A stretch of 51,853 nt of DNA from Candidatus Falkowbacteria bacterium (GTDB lineage: Bacteria; Patescibacteriota; Patescibacteriia; Patescibacteriales; GWE2-39-37): contig JAAXUA010000007.1 in assembly GCA_013336275.1 (NCBI GenBank), positions 1 through 51,853 on the forward strand. Direction: 5' to 3'. Each line of letters starts with the position of its first letter. Position 1 is the first letter of the stretch. The notes beneath the pieces are model-generated. The model saw only the letters and a program-made list of their open reading frames with translations, searched no databases and was not told where the DNA came from. A program made the translations under genes and the position numbers. This document shows positions 47,083 to 51,853 of this stretch, in pieces.

Positions 47083-50000
47083 ATGCTACGAATTTTTTAT
47101 CTTCTTCAAGGGGAGGTTAATCGCACTGAACTCAAATTAGCGAACAGGCTCGAACAGCGGCTCGAACAGCCGTATAGTTCGAGCATTTTTTATTTCAGCA
47201 TCATCGGCCTTAACCTGTATCTGGTTTTTTGGCAGATGGTTATGGACTTGTATAAGTTCCTTATCATCAACTTTGTCGATCCGGGCGAGTCTTTCAATCT
47301 GTTTTTCCGACAGCGGGAGCTTAGGAGCTGTCCTTTTTCTTATGCTGGCTACAAGCGGGTACAAACCAAAATCAGGATGTTCAGTCTTCTGGGTATAACT
47401 GCCATGGTTGTCGTGGCAGTTGTCTCCTCCTTGATAACCAATTTGTTATTCGGAGGCAAGCAGCCGACCTTTGCCGCTACTTACGGTTGGCTCCAGGAAA
47501 GTTGGGTGGGGGGAGCGGCCACTACTACGAGTTTGGAGCATAGCGGCTCAAGCGGTCAGCAGAACGCCGGCTGGGATAAGTATTATTCTGTTGATAATAG
47601 TGTTTCCATAAGCGGGGCCGGCTTGAGCTTGGCGTTTGCCACTTCCTCTATCAGCGAGACCTTCACCTCAACTGTTTATAAGGATTCGGTTAATACCGTT
47701 TCGAATTGGAGCACGACGACTGGCAGAATCGAGGCGCCGGGCGAGACTGTCACGATTGAAAATTTGGCTCCGAAATTCGCCGAGCTGTTCCCGGGACAAG
47801 ACGATGGAGTGACTGCCGGGGTGGCCTCTGGTGATGATCTGTTTTTCGGAACCGCTAACGGCAAGTTCGCCAAGTATAATCGAATAACTAATACGGTCAC
47901 CAACCTTTCCTTGTCTTCTGGATTTTCATCTTTTTGGCCGGAAAATGCGAGCGGAAATAATAGTATCCAAGCCATGAAATTCGATGGTGACGGCGTTCTT
48001 TATATCGCTGGCAAAGGTGGCCGATTTGCCAAATATCAGGGCGGCACAGCAGTCAATCTGGCTGGTACGGTGCCCAATTTCACGAACTTAACCACAGGTT
48101 GGGGTTCTTACGATATCTATAGCATCGCTTTCGTCGGGTTGGATGTTTATTTGACTGGAGCGAATCCTGGGCGGTTCGCTAAATATACTGCCGGGAACCC
48201 GGGAACTATCTCAAACCTATCTTCTTACATAAATACGATAATCACTACTGGGAATAATTCTCTTGAAATCGAATATAATCCTACCGACGCTTATTTATAT
48301 ATAGGCGGTTCTTCCGGAAAATTTTTAAAATATAAGCCGGCAGACAACAGCGTGGTTGATTTGACAGCAACTTTGGCCAGCGGTGCCTCTTGGAGTAACA
48401 ATGAAGTCAAGGAGATTGAAATCAATCCGGCAGGAGATGTTTACGTTGCTGGCGGCAATGCCAGATTTGCAAAGATTGCGAGCGGCACGGTGCAAAATTT
48501 AGCGACCTCTACAGGTTTTGCCGCCGCATTCGGCACTGGCTACTTCGGCGCAATGGTTTACGACGGCGGTGCAGTGTTTTTGGCCACGCCTAGCGGATTC
48601 GGCAGCTATCAGAATGGGGTTGTGACAAATCTTTTTGTCAGTTCGGGGATGAGTTCTTTTTGGAATAATAATTCCACATATTTTTTAGCTAACAATCCTT
48701 CGGGTGAGTTATATATCGGCGGCGGCGCTGGCAAATTTTTTAAATATGCTGCCGGCACCGGGACCAACTTGGCGAGCAAACTTGGCGCTGCGGGAATTGT
48801 CGGTTTCAGCCAGACTGTGAAACGGACTCTTTTTAATCAGCCACGCAATGAAATTTATCTAGCCACGCTTGAAAATAAATTCATCAAGTACAATTTTACC
48901 ACTGATACGGTGACCGACTTGACCAGCGTACTCTCCGGTCAGATTAGTATTAGTTTTTACTATGTGATCATGTCTTTAAGTGAAAATCCGGATGTTATTT
49001 ATATGGCAGATGAATCCGGTAAATTTATTAAATTCAACGTAAGTAATAACACAGTCACAAATTTGACCTCTTTTACTAGCGGCATTTTTTCATCGGTTTG
49101 GGGTGAATATTGCACCGATGACGAAGGCTGGCCCCAGGAGTGTTATGGGCAAGAGCCCATTAGAGCCATTTTTTTCGCTCCGGCGCAGGGGGCAGTTTAT
49201 TTAGGTGGCGCCTCGGGCCGTTTAGTTAAATATAGCTACGGCGGCGCCGGCACTACGACCGATCTGTCGGCGGCGATAAGTGCGGTGATGTCAGGGAGCG
49301 AAATCAGGGCTTTGGCAGTGGATAATAGCGGCGTTGTTTATTTCGCTGGCACGAGCGGCAAAATAGGCAGCTATGACAATGGTATAGCCACTGACTTGGT
49401 AGCGAAATTCGGTGTTACGGGTGATGAATTTTCCGACTTGCTGGTTGATTCCAGTAATTTCCTCTACTCTGCTTATGGCAACCGGTATAACGGGATAAAG
49501 AAATACGACATAGTCAGCGGAGCGACTGCGACCAGTGTGCCCACGACTGGCAACTTTTCTTATTCGAGGATTGTCGGTGATATCAATAACTTGTATTTCG
49601 GCGGCGGAGGTTCTTTACATGCCATAGTCGATTATCAGGCAGGCGTTATCAAATACCGCACCTCCTATCTGGATGCGATGCCATCCTGGTCCGCCAAGGG
49701 GTTTTATGACTTGTCTTACGATACGGTCAGTCGCAAACTGTATATCGCCGGTGACAAAAATCTAACTAGTTTTTTCAAAGATACCCCGGCGACCACGACC
49801 GCTCAGTCGCTCAAATTAAATTCGTCAGTAACTAGTATCGGTTGGGCGACTTTGACCAAGAACGACACGCCAGGAACCGGCAATGTAGCGTATTACTTGT
49901 CTAATAACGGGGGTACGGATTGGCATCAGGTAACTCCAGACGTCATATTTTATTTTCCTGGACCCGGTGTTGATTTGCGATGGAAGGTCCAGATTGCTGG

Positions 50001-51853
50001 CACGGCTACTGTTGAGGATATTAATATCGCCTATGGCGGCTATGCTTCAGCGGGCACGCTGACTTCGAATAAATATGATACGACTAGCGCTGGCAATGTC
50101 ATGGGGTCACTGTCTTGGCGAGAGAGCACATTAGCTACGGGGACGAGCATTGTCCTGTCCATTCGCACTGCTTCGACATCCAATTCGCTTGATTCCGCCC
50201 AGTGGTATAATTTTTCCTATCCGGCTAATCAGGCCGAGGGATGTGAGAAATCGGGACTGATCGTAAGTTGCCCCTCAGCTGCTCTTGAAACAGTTTCAGG
50301 AAATTCGTTGTCGGACGGGCTCAGTGATCGCTGGTTCCAGTATAAGGTGACTTTAAACTCGGATGGCGCCTATGCTCCGGTCATGGATCAAGTCCAAGTC
50401 CAATACGTCGTTAATGCTCCGCCAGAACTGGACCCGGTCTATGGCGTCCAGGCGATACAGAACAATGACGGGACAGTCGCGATCAGCTATAAGCCGCGCG
50501 ACCCAGACACAACCTCCGGCTCAGCAGAGAACCAGGGAAAGGTCTGGCCCTCTTTCGAATATTCTCTCGATAATGGGGCCAGCTGGCAGCTCATTTCAAG
50601 CGGCTTGCCGGAAGATGCCACAACCTCCAAGGCGGTGGATATCGATCCAGGGCGTATCGCTTCGGGTACCGCCATCTTTGGCAATCCGATCGATCAACAA
50701 CCATACGTTGCGGTTTGGAGTCCCGGCTATCTGTCCACCTCGTCCGCCCAGGCCAGGATCAGGCTGACTATTTCTGACCATGAAGCAGCTAATGCCACGG
50801 CTGCCACCAGCTCTAATGCCTTTGCTCTTGATGCGGCTGCCCCTACCTTTGGCGTCAACCCGGTCATTGTTAATGCCGCCACTACGACTAACCAGGTTGC
50901 GTTGGACGTCACCGACGATAATGACATCATGATGCGTCTGGGACTTCAGTCTGATGTTGCCGATGGCGCCTGGGCTACGTACACTCCTGAGACAACCTTC
51001 AATCTGGCTGGCAAACCATCAAGCATTTATACCCAGTTCAAAGATAGTTTTCAAAATGTTACGGGTATCATCAACGTTGTTTTGCCACCGACCCCGATAG
51101 CCTTCATGGTTCAGGACACTTCGAATATGCTGGCCGAACCGGATGAGTACCGTCTCTTTTTGGCCTGGCAGAAACCAGCCGCTCCGGCTGTCGGTTTCGG
51201 AAGTTATGGCATCTGGCGTTCGACTGATAACGTCAATTTCAATTTGTTGGATACTATCGACGATATTGATACTAACTATTACGGTGACAACACGATGTCC
51301 TTTGACACGGTCACCTACTACCGTGTCACGGTTGAAGACGCCAAGGGCAATGTTTCTTATGTCTCAGAGACCGTTAACGGCAAAGCTAACGGCATCCAGG
51401 ATGCCGGCGAGGGCGGAGGCGGGATGGTGGCCGCGCTGACCCCGGCTACCATTTCCGGTGTCGGTACCAGTTCCATCTATACTACCCAGGCAAGCATCGT
51501 TTGGGATACTGATATGCTTGCAGACTCCCTGGTTTATTACCAGGAAATAACCGGTGGTGATTTTTCCTCAGCCACCTCAACTGGAGTGGCCACCTTGCGC
51601 GCCACCACAACTCCATATGGACGGCACCAAGTTGTCATTTCCGGCTTGACCCCGGCTACCACATATTATTTCATAGTCCAATCGATCAACGTCCAAGGCG
51701 CCGTCTCTACCTCGACCAGCGGCAGCGACGGCTACTCATTCACCACCCAAGCCGGCCCAGCCATCATCCCGGGTTCGGTCTCGACCGCCAACGTGGGCAA
51801 CACCACCATCGACATCGCCTGGGACACCGACCAGGCGGCCGACTCCTACGTCG
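47083..51853 (+). CDS. Giant surface protein with GKFxKY repeats and Fn3 domains, 3' end outside window
   Basis: An open frame from the ATG at 47083 runs to the window end without a stop, giving at least 1590 residues. Two N-terminal membrane segments are near residues 34-58 and 99-123. Residues 245-770 hold about eleven degenerate repeats of 45-65 residues centred on G-[KR]-F-x-K-Y: GKFAKY, GRFAKY (twice), GKFLKY, ARFAKI, GKFFKY, NKFIKY, GKFIKF, GRLVKY and GKIGSY, each after an xYIGG or xYLAG strand and followed by TVTNLT. This suggests a beta-propeller-type array. From about residue 900 Fn3-like and other Ig-like domains follow (for example ARIRLTISDHEAANATAA and FGSYGIWRSTDNV). No SD. A surface adhesin or structural protein is inferred. 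Confidence 0.85.
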   Translation, partial: MLRIFYLLQGEVNRTELKLANRLEQRLEQPYSSSIFYFSIIGLNLYLVFWQMVMDLYKFLIINFVDPGESFNLFFRQRELRSCPFSYAGYKRVQTKIRMFSLLGITAMVVVAVVSSLITNLLFGGKQPTFAATYGWLQESWVGGAATTTSLEHSGSSGQQNAGWDKYYSVDNSVSISGAGLSLAFATSSISETFTSTVYKDSVNTVSNWSTTTGRIEAPGETVTIENLAPKFAELFPGQDDGVTAGVASGDDLFFGTANGKFAKYNRITNTVTNLSLSSGFSSFWPENASGNNSIQAMKFDGDGVLYIAGKGGRFAKYQGGTAVNLAGTVPNFTNLTTGWGSYDIYSIAFVGLDVYLTGANPGRFAKYTAGNPGTISNLSSYINTIITTGNNSLEIEYNPTDAYLYIGGSSGKFLKYKPADNSVVDLTATLASGASWSNNEVKEIEINPAGDVYVAGGNARFAKIASGTVQNLATSTGFAAAFGTGYFGAMVYDGGAVFLATPSGFGSYQNGVVTNLFVSSGMSSFWNNNSTYFLANNPSGELYIGGGAGKFFKYAAGTGTNLASKLGAAGIVGFSQTVKRTLFNQPRNEIYLATLENKFIKYNFTTDTVTDLTSVLSGQISISFYYVIMSLSENPDVIYMADESGKFIKFNVSNNTVTNLTSFTSGIFSSVWGEYCTDDEGWPQECYGQEPIRAIFFAPAQGAVYLGGASGRLVKYSYGGAGTTTDLSAAISAVMSGSEIRALAVDNSGVVYFAGTSGKIGSYDNGIATDLVAKFGVTGDEFSDLLVDSSNFLYSAYGNRYNGIKKYDIVSGATATSVPTTGNFSYSRIVGDINNLYFGGGGSLHAIVDYQAGVIKYRTSYLDAMPSWSAKGFYDLSYDTVSRKLYIAGDKNLTSFFKDTPATTTAQSLKLNSSVTSIGWATLTKNDTPGTGNVAYYLSNNGGTDWHQVTPDVIFYFPGPGVDLRWKVQIAGTATVEDINIAYGGYASAGTLTSNKYDTTSAGNVMGSLSWRESTLATGTSIVLSIRTASTSNSLDSAQWYNFSYPANQAEGCEKSGLIVSCPSAALETVSGNSLSDGLSDRWFQYKVTLNSDGAYAPVMDQVQVQYVVNAPPELDPVYGVQAIQNNDGTVAISYKPRDPDTTSGSAENQGKVWPSFEYSLDNGASWQLISSGLPEDATTSKAVDIDPGRIASGTAIFGNPIDQQPYVAVWSPGYLSTSSAQARIRLTISDHEAANATAATSSNAFALDAAAPTFGVNPVIVNAATTTNQVALDVTDDNDIMMRLGLQSDVADGAWATYTPETTFNLAGKPSSIYTQFKDSFQNVTGIINVVLPPTPIAFMVQDTSNMLAEPDEYRLFLAWQKPAAPAVGFGSYGIWRSTDNVNFNLLDTIDDIDTNYYGDNTMSFDTVTYYRVTVEDAKGNVSYVSETVNGKANGIQDAGEGGGGMVAALTPATISGVGTSSIYTTQASIVWDTDMLADSLVYYQEITGGDFSSATSTGVATLRATTTPYGRHQVVISGLTPATTYYFIVQSINVQGAVSTSTSGSDGYSFTTQAGPAIIPGSVSTANVGNTTIDIAWDTDQAADSYV

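Overview
The window looks like a chromosome segment of a Patescibacteria/CPR bacterium, probably of the Parcubacteria kind. The evidence is compact monocistronic genes, many CPR-style secreted Fn3/lamin-tail/VanW proteins, a lysine/alanine-rich histone-like tail protein, single-subunit type glycyl-tRNA synthetase, a short UvrC without its C-terminal HhH region, and standard use of TGA as stop. The rank below phylum is inference; no 16S rRNA is present. Most housekeeping genes lack a Shine-Dalgarno (SD) site and some look leaderless, while a set of small or secreted genes carries strong AGGAGG-type sites.

Layout. 1-835: 3' end of 23S rRNA, 5S rRNA and terminators. 894-3115: yvcK and an endonuclease Q-like PHP protein. 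3233-4062: histone-like gene on the minus strand, then a promoter and a long rod-like RNA resembling 6S RNA. 4063-6640 (minus): hsp20, a small protein and a VanW-family protein. 6641-7348: a large imperfect palindrome, tRNA-Ile with a UAU anticodon and tRNA-Val. 7349-11331: DHH-family protein and divergent valS. 11351-19422: surface carbohydrate block (O-antigen ligase-like/TPR protein, GH130 enzyme, GT4 fused to an alpha/alpha-toroid domain, small secreted protein, methyltransferase, GH100-like hydrolase). 19476-22630: small proteins, another GT4 and a PIG-L deacetylase. 22758-27997: nagB, tyrS, murI, a DUF2238 membrane protein and argS. 28025-33975: a small membrane protein and, on the minus strand, four secreted Fn3 proteins including a 1072-residue modular one. 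33976-35819: a compact T-box leader followed by glyS. 35909-39234: small protein, ferredoxin, beta-propeller-like secreted protein and uvrC. 39282-46953: lamin-tail surface protein, ftsH, a degenerate histidine-phosphatase-like protein, a small protein, and an operon joining a ferric-reductase-like flavocytochrome to a double cytochrome b5 protein. 47083 to the end: the 5' part of a giant surface protein.

How the parts work together. Translation is heavily represented (rRNA, two tRNAs, ValRS, TyrRS, ArgRS, GlyRS), and GlyRS appears to be controlled by uncharged tRNA-Gly through the T-box. Envelope functions dominate the rest: YvcK and MurI point to wall synthesis, NagB and PIG-L to amino-sugar handling, and the glycosyltransferase/hydrolase block to a surface glycan. 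The many signal-peptide proteins with Fn3, cohesin-like, LTD, PKD and repeat domains suggest an adhesive cell surface. The ferric-reductase/cytochrome b5 pair is an unexpected redox module.

The most noteworthy items are the minimal T-box, the 6S-like RNA, the tRNA-Ile(UAU), the redox operon, the split in translation-initiation signals, and the giant protein with GKFxKY-type repeats.
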